A DNA stretch of 64,000 bases from Endozoicomonas sp. G2_2 (GTDB lineage Bacteria > Pseudomonadota > Gammaproteobacteria > Nevskiales > Salinisphaeraceae): assembly GCF_017744135.1 (NCBI RefSeq), contig NZ_JAGHQU010000008.1, positions 62,001-126,000 of the forward strand, read 5' to 3'. Below are positions 36,162-46,830 of this stretch, one piece after another. Positions within the stretch are counted from its first letter, which is position 1, and every line of letters begins with the position of its first letter. The translations under genes and the position numbers were made by a program. The notes under the pieces are model-generated. The model ran no database searches and was not told the origin of the DNA. It worked only from the letters and a program-made list of their open reading frames with translations.

Positions 36162-36698
36162 ATGGCCGAGATGCAGACGCTGGCGCGGCCCTACGCGGAC
36201 GCCGTGTTCGAACTCGCCGAGGCGCAGGGTCAGCTCGACGACTGGTCGCAGGCGCTGACCGCGCTTTCGGCCATCGTGTCCAACGAGGACGTCGTTCTGC
36301 TCATGGACAACCCCGAGATCGCCGACAGCCGCATGGCCGACGTGGTCATCGAGGTGGGTAACAGCGATCTGAACGAGGGCGCGCGGAATCTCGTGCGGCT
36401 GTTGGTGGAGAACGACCGGCTCAGTCTGGCGCCGGCGATCGCCACGCTGTACGAACAGCGCAAGGCCGACGCGGAACATCGCGTCGACGTGCGCGTGACA
36501 TCGGCCGTCGAGTTTTCCGAAGAGCAGCGCTCGGCACTGGCCAAGTCTCTGGAGAAGCGGCTCGACCGCAGCGTGCGGCTGACGTTCGAGCAGGACGAAA
36601 ACGTGATCGGCGGTGCCGTGATCCGGGCCGGCGACATGGTCATCGACGGGTCGCTGCGCGCTCAGCTCGAGCGCATGCGGCAGTCGCTGGCGCACTAG
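36162..36698 (+). CDS. atpH: ATP synthase subunit delta
   Basis: 178 aa. The N-terminal helical domain starts LARPYADAVFELAEAQGQLDDW. The C-terminal stretch VRLTFEQDENVIGGAVIRAGDMVIDGSLRAQLERM is the family signature, given here as one region at about residues 145-174. It joins the b-subunit stalk to the alpha subunits. Confidence 0.94.
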   Translation: MAEMQTLARPYADAVFELAEAQGQLDDWSQALTALSAIVSNEDVVLLMDNPEIADSRMADVVIEVGNSDLNEGARNLVRLLVENDRLSLAPAIATLYEQRKADAEHRVDVRVTSAVEFSEEQRSALAKSLEKRLDRSVRLTFEQDENVIGGAVIRAGDMVIDGSLRAQLERMRQSLAH

Positions 36699-36770
36699 CC
36701 CGGATCCACAGGCGATCATCCGCTCGCGGCAGTTCGCCGCAAGCGACATGGATATAGAGGAATAAGGTCA

Positions 36771-38312
36771 ATGCAACTCAATCCGTCGGAAATCTCAGAC
36801 CTGATCAAGAAACGGATCGAAAACTTCGATTCCGTTACCGAGTCGCGCAACGTCGGCACGCTGGTGAGCCTCGCTGACGGCATTGCGAAAATTCACGGCC
36901 TGGCCGACGCGATGCAGGGCGAGATGCTCGAATTCCCGGGCGGCACCTTCGGTATTGCGCTCAACCTCGAGCGGGATTCGGTGGGCGCCGTGCTCATGGG
37001 CGACTACACGCATATTTCGGAAGGCGCCGAGGTCAAGACCACCGGCCGCATTCTGGAAGTGCCGGTCGGCGAGGAACTTCTGGGACGTGTCGTCGATCCG
37101 CTGGGTCAGCCGATCGACGGCAAGGGCGAGCTGGGCACCACCCAGACGTCGCCGATCGAAAAGGTCGCACCGGGCGTGATCGAGCGTCAGTCCGTCGACG
37201 AGCCGGTCCAGACCGGTCTCAAGTCGATCGACGCCATGATCCCGATCGGTCGCGGCCAGCGTGAGCTGATCATCGGTGACCGCCAGATCGGCAAGACCGC
37301 GATCGCGATCGACGCGATCATCAATCAGAAGGGCACGGGCATCAAGTGCATCTACGTGGCCATCGGGCAGAAGAACAGCTCGATCGCTGCCGTGGTGCGC
37401 AAGCTCGAGGAAGAAGGCGCGATGGACCACACCATCGTCGTCGCTGCGGGCGCGGCGATCTCGCCGGCGCTGCAGTACATCGCGCCGTACGCCGGCTGCT
37501 CGATGGGTGAGTTCTTCCGCGACAAGGGCGAGGACGCGCTGATCGTCTATGACGATCTGTCCAAGCAGGCGGTTGCCTATCGTCAGATTTCGCTGCTGCT
37601 GCGTCGTCCGCCGGGCCGTGAAGCCTACCCGGGTGACGTGTTCTATCTGCATTCACGTCTGCTGGAGCGCGCCTCGCGCATCAACGCCGATTACGTGGAA
37701 GAGCTGACCGAAGGCAAGGTCACCGGCAAGACCGGTTCGTTGACGGCGCTGCCGATCATCGAGACCCAGGCGGGCGACGTGTCTGCCTTCGTGCCGACCA
37801 ACGTGATCTCGATTACCGACGGTCAGATCTATCTCGAGACCGACATGTTCAACGCCGGCACCCGCCCGGCCGTGAACGCCGGTCTGTCGGTGTCACGTGT
37901 GGGTGGTTCGGCCCAGACCAAGATCATCAAGAAGCTGGGCGGCGGCATTCGTCTGGCGCTGGCCCAGTATCGCGAGCTGGCGGCGTTCGCGCAGTTCGCC
38001 TCGGATCTGGACGATGCCACGCGCAAGCAGCTCGAGCACGGCGAGCGTGTGACCAAGCTGATGATTCAGAAGCAGTATCACCCGCTTTCCGTGGCGCTGA
38101 CGGCCTCGTCGCTGTTCGCGGCGGAAGAGGGCTATCTCGACGACGTCGACGCCGACAAGGTCACCGACTTCGAGGCTGCGCTGCACCAGTACATGGAAAG
38201 CGAGCAGAAGGGTCTGGTCGACAAGATCAACGAGACCGGCGACTACAGCGACGAGATCAAATCGGAGCTGCACACGGCGCTGAAGGAATTCAAGGAAACC
38301 CATACGTGGTAA
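36771..38312 (+). CDS. atpA: ATP synthase subunit alpha
   Basis: 513 aa. P-loop GDRQIGKT at 169-176, and the ATP synthase alpha/beta signature in PALNMSVSR-type position reads [17 protein letters not shown]. The N-terminus [16 protein letters not shown] binds delta. Non-catalytic nucleotide-binding subunit of F1. Length equals that of E. coli AtpA (513). Confidence 0.97.
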   Translation: MQLNPSEISDLIKKRIENFDSVTESRNVGTLVSLADGIAKIHGLADAMQGEMLEFPGGTFGIALNLERDSVGAVLMGDYTHISEGAEVKTTGRILEVPVGEELLGRVVDPLGQPIDGKGELGTTQTSPIEKVAPGVIERQSVDEPVQTGLKSIDAMIPIGRGQRELIIGDRQIGKTAIAIDAIINQKGTGIKCIYVAIGQKNSSIAAVVRKLEEEGAMDHTIVVAAGAAISPALQYIAPYAGCSMGEFFRDKGEDALIVYDDLSKQAVAYRQISLLLRRPPGREAYPGDVFYLHSRLLERASRINADYVEELTEGKVTGKTGSLTALPIIETQAGDVSAFVPTNVISITDGQIYLETDMFNAGTRPAVNAGLSVSRVGGSAQTKIIKKLGGGIRLALAQYRELAAFAQFASDLDDATRKQLEHGERVTKLMIQKQYHPLSVALTASSLFAAEEGYLDDVDADKVTDFEAALHQYMESEQKGLVDKINETGDYSDEIKSELHTALKEFKETHTW

Positions 38313-38349
38313 CACCGCGCGTTCCTGAGTCCACCAACGGAGTCAACTG

Positions 38350-39210
38350 ATGGCCGGCGGCAAGGAAGTCAAGACCAAGATCAAGAGCGTAGAAAATACG
38401 CAAAAGATCACCAAGGCCATGGAAATGGTCGCCGCGTCGAAGATGCGCAAGGCCCAGGAGCGCGTCGAGGCGGCGCGCCCCTACGCGCAGAAGATTCGGC
38501 GCACGATCGGCCATTTGGCACAGGCGAACCCCGACTTCCAGCATCCGTTTATGGTCGAGCGCGAAGTCAATCGGGTCGGGATGATCATCATCTCGACCGA
38601 CCGCGGGCTTTGCGGCGGTCTGAACATCAACCTGTTCCGCAAGATCCTCGGCGAGCTGCGCCACTGGGAGAAGCAGAACGTCCCGGTGGACATCGTGGTC
38701 GTGGGCCGCAAGGCCGCGAGCTTCTTCCGTCGGATCAAGGACATCAAGGCGGAAGTGGTCGATCTCGGCGACGCCCCGCATCTCGACGACCTGATCGGCA
38801 GCATCAAGGTGATGCTCGACGGCTATCGCGAAGGCGAGATCGACCGCCTGTTCCTGATGGGCAACGAGTTCGTCAACACGATGACGCAGAAGCCGGAAGT
38901 GCAGCAGCTGCTGCCGGTGCCCGAAGACGAGGACGAAGACCTGCCGGACCACTGGGACTACATCTACGAGCCCGAGCCGGCCGAGCTGCTGGAGTCGATC
39001 CTGGTTCGCTACGTCGAGGCCCAGGTCTACCAGGGCGTGGTCGAGAACGTGGCCTGCGAGATGGCGGCCCGGATGGTCGCGATGAAGTCGGCGTCCGACA
39101 ACGCCGGCGAGATCATCGACGACCTCCAGCTCGAGTACAACAAGCAGCGTCAGGCAGCCATTACGCAAGAGCTGTCTGAAATCGTGGCCGGCGCGGCCGC
39201 GGTGTCGTAA
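38350..39210 (+). CDS. atpG: ATP synthase subunit gamma
   Basis: 286 aa central rotor stalk. The N-terminal helix has [27 protein letters not shown] (two conserved halves) and the C-terminal helix has [21 protein letters not shown] with [17 protein letters not shown]. An acidic insertion ([14 protein letters not shown]) near residues 197-210 is a local feature of the Rossmann-like domain. Confidence 0.95.
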   Translation: MAGGKEVKTKIKSVENTQKITKAMEMVAASKMRKAQERVEAARPYAQKIRRTIGHLAQANPDFQHPFMVEREVNRVGMIIISTDRGLCGGLNINLFRKILGELRHWEKQNVPVDIVVVGRKAASFFRRIKDIKAEVVDLGDAPHLDDLIGSIKVMLDGYREGEIDRLFLMGNEFVNTMTQKPEVQQLLPVPEDEDEDLPDHWDYIYEPEPAELLESILVRYVEAQVYQGVVENVACEMAARMVAMKSASDNAGEIIDDLQLEYNKQRQAAITQELSEIVAGAAAVS

Positions 39211-39235
39211 CGGACCCGAACAAGCGAAACCCTAG

Positions 39236-40672
<1,437 letters not shown>

Positions 40673-40694
40673 TAGCCGCCGGCATGAAACGGAC

Positions 40695-40719
40695 GGTCGG
40701 CGCCGTGGCGGCGCCGGCC
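40695..40719 (+). promoter_or_regulatory. Intercistronic hairpin between atpD and atpC
   Basis: GGTCGGCGCC (40695-40704) pairs with GGCGCCGGCC (40710-40719) with a single G-T pair, followed by a pyrimidine run TTCTTCTTCC. This looks like an attenuator or processing/stability hairpin that could lower atpC or protect the upstream mRNA. Confidence 0.5.
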
Positions 40720-40742
40720 TTCTTCTTCCATAGAGCAGCGAT

Positions 40743-41156
40743 ATGAAACTACACGTTGACCTCGTCAGTGCCGAAGGCCAGATCTATTCCGGGTCGGCGA
40801 CCATGGTATTCGTCGCCGCGGAAATGGGTGAGGTCGGCATCGCGCCGCGCCATGCGCCGCTGCTCACGCGCATGCGCCCCGGCCAGGTTCGTATTCAGGA
40901 GGAAGGCCAGGAAGAGCAGCAGTTCTTCGTCTCCGGCGGCGTGCTCGAAGTCCAGCCCCACCTGGTGACCGTCATGGCGGATACCGCCGAGCGTGCGGCG
41001 GATATCGACGAAGCAGCGGCCGAGAAAGCCAAGCAACGCGCCGAAGAGCAGGTGGCCAAGGCCGAGGACAAGGTCGATATCGCCCGTGCCCAGTCCGAAC
41101 TGGCCGAAGCAGCGGCACGCCTGCACATGGTCAAGAAACTGCGCTCCGGTCAGTAA
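40743..41156 (+). CDS. atpC: ATP synthase subunit epsilon
   Basis: 137 aa. N-terminal beta-sandwich (MKLHVDLVSAEGQIYSG; GEVGIAPRHAPLLTRMRPG) and C-terminal two-helix hairpin with AAEKAKQRAEEQVAKAEDK. It inhibits wasteful ATP hydrolysis. Last gene of the atp operon; no clear U-tract terminator follows, only a weak hairpin near 41190-41220. Confidence 0.95.
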   Translation: MKLHVDLVSAEGQIYSGSATMVFVAAEMGEVGIAPRHAPLLTRMRPGQVRIQEEGQEEQQFFVSGGVLEVQPHLVTVMADTAERAADIDEAAAEKAKQRAEEQVAKAEDKVDIARAQSELAEAAARLHMVKKLRSGQ

Positions 41157-41281
41157 GGCCCGCCGGTTCGATACGCACGAAACCTATAGACAAGTTCACC
41201 TTCTACGGGTAACTTGCGGTGCGTGCAGCATTCCGCTAGGTTTGTTGCATCGCGTCATCCATACCTTCCCCGGTACACGCC

Positions 41282-42511
41282 ATGCCGCGTGACGGCTTCG
41301 CAATCCGGTTTTTTCTTTGGGCCAGTGGCTTCGCGTTGCTGTGCCCCGTCTCGGCGGGGGCCAGCCCGGCCAAGTCCATATCGCCCTTCATGTCGTCTTC
41401 GTTCGAGCGAACGATCCATGGCGATGAGCGCACCGTCGATCTGTCCGGCATGGCACGCGGCTTCGGCCGTGCCGAGGCGTTTGTCGGCGTGGACGCCCTC
41501 AGCAGCGCGACCCAGCAGTATCTAACCAGTGGCTTGCAGTGGCGTACCGACGCCAACGACGTGCCGCTGCTGAAGGTTTCGGCCCTGCGCACCGAAGGCG
41601 AGGGCAATACCCTCGGTGGCGGGCAGACCCTTGTTCGCGCGGAGAATCGTCTCGATCTCGGGGGGCGCTGGTATATGCCCGACCTGTCCACGGAAGTGGC
41701 CCAGGTCAGCAACAAGAACGCCCAGGGCGACCCCCTGGTCGGCCGCGCCGCCCGCATGGGCCTGACCGGTAGCGTGGGCGCGGGCGAATCCACGCTGAGT
41801 TATTTCCAGGCCGATCCGCAGTTCAATGCGCTCGGCAGCGCGATCGTCGCCGGCGACCGGGGCGTCGAGTTGCAGAACAACCAGTCGCTGGGATCGCGCT
41901 GGCAGGTATCCCACGATCTGCGCCTGCATCAGCCGTCCGCACTGCGCGAAGACTCGGCGCTGGCACAATCGCTGGTGGTGTCGCGTCGCAAGACGATGAC
42001 CGATTTCGGCCGCCCCTGGCAGTTCAGCGCCCACCTCGGCGCCCCTGTGGACAGCCGTGCCAGCGACAGTACGCCGTTGGCACTGGAACTTGCGGCACAA
42101 ACGCTGCGCTGGCGCGACTGGCGCATCGACAGCAGTCTCGGCTGGTACGCCGCGAGCATGGCGGCACCGCTGGCGCTACCGGTCGACGGCACGCTCTGGC
42201 AGTTCTCGGCGAGCCGCGGGCTGCGTATCGCCGGTTTCGATGCCGAGCTGTCACCGACGTTCGCGCTTGGCCAAAGCCGCTATGCGCAGGTACGCGGTGC
42301 CACGCGGACTGGCGTGAACCTCGGCCTGTCCCAGCTCAGCGATCGGGTGGATCTGAGCGTCAATTATCTGTCTGCCGGCTGGGCGGCCACACCCGGCGCC
42401 GAGGACGACGTGCAGATGACCGTCAACTTTTCGCAAAGTACCGGCGCGATCCTGCCTGGTCTGCGTTCCATGGCGCAGAAATTGCGCTTGCCCTGGAAGC
42501 GCCGCTACTGA
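41282..42511 (+). CDS. Predicted outer-membrane beta-barrel-like exported protein
   Basis: 409 aa, no family recognised. An N-terminal signal peptide (FAIRFFLWASGFALLCPVSAGA) is followed by a protein with many alternating polar/hydrophobic strands separated by short turns, for example WQVSHDLRLHQ, WQFSAHLGAP, WRIDSSLGWYAA and VDLSVNYLSAGW. This is the texture of an outer-membrane barrel. There are no cysteines in the mature part. It sits between atpC and opgG on the same strand, separated by about 130 bases from each. Confidence 0.65.
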   Translation: MPRDGFAIRFFLWASGFALLCPVSAGASPAKSISPFMSSSFERTIHGDERTVDLSGMARGFGRAEAFVGVDALSSATQQYLTSGLQWRTDANDVPLLKVSALRTEGEGNTLGGGQTLVRAENRLDLGGRWYMPDLSTEVAQVSNKNAQGDPLVGRAARMGLTGSVGAGESTLSYFQADPQFNALGSAIVAGDRGVELQNNQSLGSRWQVSHDLRLHQPSALREDSALAQSLVVSRRKTMTDFGRPWQFSAHLGAPVDSRASDSTPLALELAAQTLRWRDWRIDSSLGWYAASMAAPLALPVDGTLWQFSASRGLRIAGFDAELSPTFALGQSRYAQVRGATRTGVNLGLSQLSDRVDLSVNYLSAGWAATPGAEDDVQMTVNFSQSTGAILPGLRSMAQKLRLPWKRRY

Positions 42512-42643
42512 AATACGCACGCCGCGCCCAGGCTGGCACGCGTTTTGTTAGATTAAGCGCAGCGTATCGAAGCGGAACTCGTCGAGGGCGCCTGCTGTCG
42601 GTAGCAGGATTGGCGGGGGCCGTGGTTCACACTGGAGTATCAA

Positions 42644-44272
42644 ATGATTAGGCACTGGCCCACTGGCCTGCTCGCGGGGTTTCTTGTGCTCGGCACAACG
42701 CTCGCGATACCTGCAGCGGCAGCCGAGGCATCGGCAGCAGAGGGCAAGGCCGCGAAGCAGACCTCGGACGCAGGTGAAGCGCCCAAGGCCGATGCGACGT
42801 CCGACACCCGAACCGGCAAGGACGGGTTCGGCTACGACGACGTGGTGGAACGCGCCAAGGCGCGTGCCGGCAAGCCATACAGCGCGCCGTCGCAGATTCC
42901 CAAGTTTCTGCAGGAATTCGATTTCGCGCAGCTCGATCAGATCGGCTACAAGCGCGATCGTGCCCTGTGGCACGACACTGGTCTGCCTTTCGAGTCGATG
43001 TTCTACCACCCCGGCTCGTATTACACGCATCCGGTGAAGATGCATCTGGTCAACGATCACGGGGTCGGCGAGTTCCGGTTCGACAAGAACCGTTTCCAGT
43101 ATCCGAACCCCGAACTGCGCGATCGCATACCGGAAGATCTGGGCTACGCCGGTTTCAAGCTGCTGCACGAGCTCGAAACCGAGGGTAAGCTCGATGAGAT
43201 CGTGTCCTTTCTGGGCGCGTCCTATTTCCGTGCACTTGGCGCCGACGAGCACTACGGCCTGTCCGCGCGCGGGCTTGCGATCAACACCGGCGGAGAATCC
43301 GGCGAGGAATTCCCGGCGTTCGTGAGCTTCTGGCTCGTCGAGCCGGACAAGAAGGCCGACACGATCACGGCCTATGCCCTGCTCGACTCCCCGAGCGCCG
43401 CCGGCGCGTATCGCTTCGAGATCACGCCCGGCGAGGCCACGAAGACCCGCGTGGAAGCGACGCTGTTCACGCGCAAGGCGATTGGCAAGCTCGGCGTCGC
43501 GCCGCTCACCAGCATGTTTATGTGGGGCGAGAACAGCCTCACGCGCCTCGACGACTATCGCCCCGAAGCCCACGACTCCGACGGCCTGCTGATCTCGGCG
43601 CCGAACGGCGAATGGCTCTGGCGGCCGCTGCGCAATCCGCAGAAGCTGTCCATGAATCAGTTTGCGGCGAACAACGTTCGCGGCTTCGGGCTCATGCAGC
43701 GGGATCGCGATTTCGACCACTATCAGGATCTCGACTATCAGTACGAGCGCCGCCCAAGTGCCTGGATCACCCCCGAGGGCGATTGGGGCGACGGCCATCT
43801 GGAGCTGGTGCAAATCCCGTCGGACAGCGAAGTCAACGACAACATCGCGCTCTACTGGGTGCCGAAGGATCCGGTGGAAGCGGGCGAGCGGCTGCACTAC
43901 GCGTACAACATCAACTGGAGCTCGCAGCTCGCCGGCCCCGATTCGCTGGCCCACGCCGCGGCTTCGCGCATCGGCCGCGCGGCAGTGGTACCGGGGCAGC
44001 CGCGCGACACCATTCGGGTGGCCATCGAATTCGTCGGCGGTGAGCTCGAAAATCTCACCGAGGCGGGTGACGTGCAGCCGCGGGTGAATGCGATGCGCGA
44101 TGCCACGATCAACAACATCGAAGCGGTGCGCAACCCGCATACCGGCGGCTGGCGCCTGACTTTCCTGGTGCCCACCGAGTCGCTGGACTCGCCGCTCGAG
44201 TTGCGCGCGTTCCTAGCGGATGCCAATGGCGGCGCGCTTACCCAGACCTGGAGTTACGCGCTATCACCGTGA
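42644..44272 (+). CDS. opgG: Glucan biosynthesis protein G (OpgG/MdoG)
   Basis: 542 aa periplasmic protein needed for osmoregulated periplasmic glucan synthesis. A Sec signal peptide (~1-27) is followed by a ~55-residue Ala/Lys-rich linker, then the family domain beginning YDDVVERAKARAGKPYSAP. Conserved stretches include FLGASYFRALGADEHYGLSARG and LDYQYERRPSAWITPEGDWG. GGAG at 42633-42636 precedes the ATG. Its stop codon overlaps the opgH GTG start (GTGA), giving translational coupling. Confidence 0.95.
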   Translation: MIRHWPTGLLAGFLVLGTTLAIPAAAAEASAAEGKAAKQTSDAGEAPKADATSDTRTGKDGFGYDDVVERAKARAGKPYSAPSQIPKFLQEFDFAQLDQIGYKRDRALWHDTGLPFESMFYHPGSYYTHPVKMHLVNDHGVGEFRFDKNRFQYPNPELRDRIPEDLGYAGFKLLHELETEGKLDEIVSFLGASYFRALGADEHYGLSARGLAINTGGESGEEFPAFVSFWLVEPDKKADTITAYALLDSPSAAGAYRFEITPGEATKTRVEATLFTRKAIGKLGVAPLTSMFMWGENSLTRLDDYRPEAHDSDGLLISAPNGEWLWRPLRNPQKLSMNQFAANNVRGFGLMQRDRDFDHYQDLDYQYERRPSAWITPEGDWGDGHLELVQIPSDSEVNDNIALYWVPKDPVEAGERLHYAYNINWSSQLAGPDSLAHAAASRIGRAAVVPGQPRDTIRVAIEFVGGELENLTEAGDVQPRVNAMRDATINNIEAVRNPHTGGWRLTFLVPTESLDSPLELRAFLADANGGALTQTWSYALSP

Positions 44273-46800
44273 GCGAGGACAGGCCCGCCAACGCGGAAGT
44301 GATCGAAGCGGTCGACGCCTATCTGTCGCGGCTCGGCCTGGCAGACGACAGGCGCCGTGCCCTGCGTGCCCGGGTCATCGACGCCCGCCCCGCGGATCGC
44401 CGTGCGGCGCTCCAGCGGTTGCGCGAACAGTTGCAGGACGATGATGGCGATATCCAGGCCGATGGCAGTGATCACGAGCTGATCTCGCGCATCGAGACCA
44501 CCTATCCGCGCCTGCGGCACGAGGATGAAGCGCACCCGCCGACCGCGGGCGCGCTGCGCAGCGCGGCCATGCCGCAACTCAACCGCTGGCCGATGTCCCC
44601 GGCCGATATCGACCGCCGGCCGTGGCGTTTCCTGCCGTGGCTGCGTCGAGCCAGCAACGGCCTGCCCAAGGCCGTGCCCAGTCGGCTGAAGGGCGTCGTA
44701 CGCTGGCGCCAGACGCTGCTGGCGTTCATGGTGGCCCTGCCAGCGGCGGGCGCGGCGGCCTATATGGCGACCGTGCTGCCGCATCGCGGTGCGACGATCC
44801 TGGAAACGTTCATCCTCGGCGCGGCGTTCATGCTCTTCGCCTGGATCCTGGTTGGCTTCTGGACCGCGCTGTCGGGGTTCTTCGTGCTCTGGCGGGGGGA
44901 CCGCTACCTGGTACGGGCTGAACCGTCGCCGCCTGCCGCGGCGTCCGTACCGCTCGCCGACGATGCAATGGGAACCGCTGCGCCGCCGGCCGACGACGCC
45001 CGTACCGCCATCGTCATGCCGATCTACGAGGAAGAGGTCACGCGGACCTTCGCCGGGCTGCAGGCAATCTATGAATCCCTGCAGGCGACCGGCCGCCTCG
45101 ATGCGTTCGATTTTTTCGTGCTCAGCGATTCGGTCAAGCCGGATACGGTGGTGGCCGAAGAGAACGCCTGGGCCGAGACGTGTCGCCGTCTGGATGCCTT
45201 CGGCCGTCTGTTCTATCGCCGCCGGCGCGCGCGCGTGAAGCGCAAAAGCGGCAATCTGGCCGATTTCTGCCGGCGCTGGGGCGGGCATTACCGCTACATG
45301 ATCGTGCTCGACGCCGACAGCATCATGGCGGGCGACACGCTAACCGCGCTGGTCGACCGGATGCAGGCCAACCCCGGCGCGGGCTTGATCCAGACGCCGC
45401 CCACGGCGGTCAATCGCGACAGCGTGCTCGCACGGGTGGCGCAATTCGCCACCCGTGTCTACGGGCGCATGTTCGCGGCGGGGCTGCATTTCTGGCATCT
45501 GGACAACGCGCACTATTGGGGCCATAACGCCATCATCCGGATCGAGCCGTTCATGGCCCACTGCGCGCTGCCGCGACTGCCGGGCCGGGGGGCGCTGTCC
45601 GGCGACATCCTCAGCCACGATTTCGTCGAGGCGGCGCTCATGCGCCGTGCCGGTTGGGGGGTGTATATCGCCTACGACCTGCCCGGCAGCTACGAGGAGG
45701 TGCCGCCGACGCTACTCGATGAGCTCGGCCGCGACCGGCGCTGGTGCCAGGGCAATATCCAGCACATCCGGCTGCTGTTTTCGGATAACCTCGCGCCGGC
45801 GCATCGCGCACTGTTCGCCAACGGCGTGATGGCTTATACCTCGGCCGCGATCTGGTTCGTATTCCTGCTGCTGTCGAGTGCCGAGGCGGTGCTCGAGGCG
45901 CTGCGCACGCCCGACTATTTTCCGGTTGCGGGCGCGTTGTTCCCGCAGTGGCCGGTATGGCAGCCGATCTGGGCCGTCAGCCTGTTCGTGGCGACCCTGG
46001 TGGTGTTGTTCCTGCCCAAGATCCTCGGCGTGGTGATGATCGTCGCGCGCGGTACCCAGCGCGAGTTCGGCGGCGTCGGCAATCTGATCGCATCGACGCT
46101 GATCGAGATCGTGCTGACGTCACTGCTCGCGCCGATCCGCATGCTCGCGCACACGCGCTTCGTGTTCACCACGCTTATCGGCAAGCAGGTGAAATGGAAC
46201 GCGCAGCAGCGGGCCGATGCACAGGTGCCCTGGCTGCGGGCGCTGCGTTTTCATATGTGGGGCATGCTGTTGGCGCTGGGCTGGGGCGGGTTGCTGCTCT
46301 GGTATACGCCCGGCTTTGCGCCGTGGCTGGCGCCGATTCTCGTGCCGCTCATCCTAGCTCCGGCGATTACCGTGCTCACCTCGCGCGCCGATCTGGGCAT
46401 CTGGATGCGCAGGCACGATCTCCAGCTGATCCCGGAGGAGCGCAACGCGCCGGCCGAACTCGCGCGCGTGGTCGAACTCGAAACCGATGCGCCGCCCGAA
46501 GCCGGTTTCGTGGAAGCCGTGGTGGACCCGGTGATCAACGCCATGCATGTCGGCATGCAGGGGCACGAACGCCGTTTCGCGCCGCCCATCGCCGAGTATC
46601 GGCGGGAGCTGGCCGAGCGTGTGCTCGACCATGGTCCGGAATCGCTTTCGGTCGATGAAAAACGCCGTCTGCTGGCCGATCCGGCACGGATGCACTGGTT
46701 GCATGTCGAGGTCTGGGCCGAGATGCCCGCGGCATGGGCCGGCTGGCTCGGCGAGCGCCCGGCCGACCCGTCTACGCAAGGCGTGGCCGGGGCTGTATAG
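44269..46800 (+). CDS. opgH: Glucan glucosyltransferase OpgH (MdoH)
   Basis: 843 aa inner-membrane GT2 glucosyltransferase. A ~150-residue cytoplasmic N-terminus precedes two membrane helices (LAFMVALPAAGAAAYMATV; LGAAFMLFAWILVGFW). The catalytic domain has ARTAIVMPIYEEEVTRTFAG, the Asp motifs YMIVLDADSIMAG and LSHDFVEAALMRRAGW, and the (Q/R)xxRW-type DRRWCQGNIQHIRLL. Several further helices follow. In E. coli OpgH also senses UDP-glucose to delay division. Start is GTG 44269 within the opgG stop. Confidence 0.95.
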   Translation: MSEDRPANAEVIEAVDAYLSRLGLADDRRRALRARVIDARPADRRAALQRLREQLQDDDGDIQADGSDHELISRIETTYPRLRHEDEAHPPTAGALRSAAMPQLNRWPMSPADIDRRPWRFLPWLRRASNGLPKAVPSRLKGVVRWRQTLLAFMVALPAAGAAAYMATVLPHRGATILETFILGAAFMLFAWILVGFWTALSGFFVLWRGDRYLVRAEPSPPAAASVPLADDAMGTAAPPADDARTAIVMPIYEEEVTRTFAGLQAIYESLQATGRLDAFDFFVLSDSVKPDTVVAEENAWAETCRRLDAFGRLFYRRRRARVKRKSGNLADFCRRWGGHYRYMIVLDADSIMAGDTLTALVDRMQANPGAGLIQTPPTAVNRDSVLARVAQFATRVYGRMFAAGLHFWHLDNAHYWGHNAIIRIEPFMAHCALPRLPGRGALSGDILSHDFVEAALMRRAGWGVYIAYDLPGSYEEVPPTLLDELGRDRRWCQGNIQHIRLLFSDNLAPAHRALFANGVMAYTSAAIWFVFLLLSSAEAVLEALRTPDYFPVAGALFPQWPVWQPIWAVSLFVATLVVLFLPKILGVVMIVARGTQREFGGVGNLIASTLIEIVLTSLLAPIRMLAHTRFVFTTLIGKQVKWNAQQRADAQVPWLRALRFHMWGMLLALGWGGLLLWYTPGFAPWLAPILVPLILAPAITVLTSRADLGIWMRRHDLQLIPEERNAPAELARVVELETDAPPEAGFVEAVVDPVINAMHVGMQGHERRFAPPIAEYRRELAERVLDHGPESLSVDEKRRLLADPARMHWLHVEVWAEMPAAWAGWLGERPADPSTQGVAGAV

Positions 46801-46830
46801 TCCACGACAAACCGTCGAATCGCACTCATT

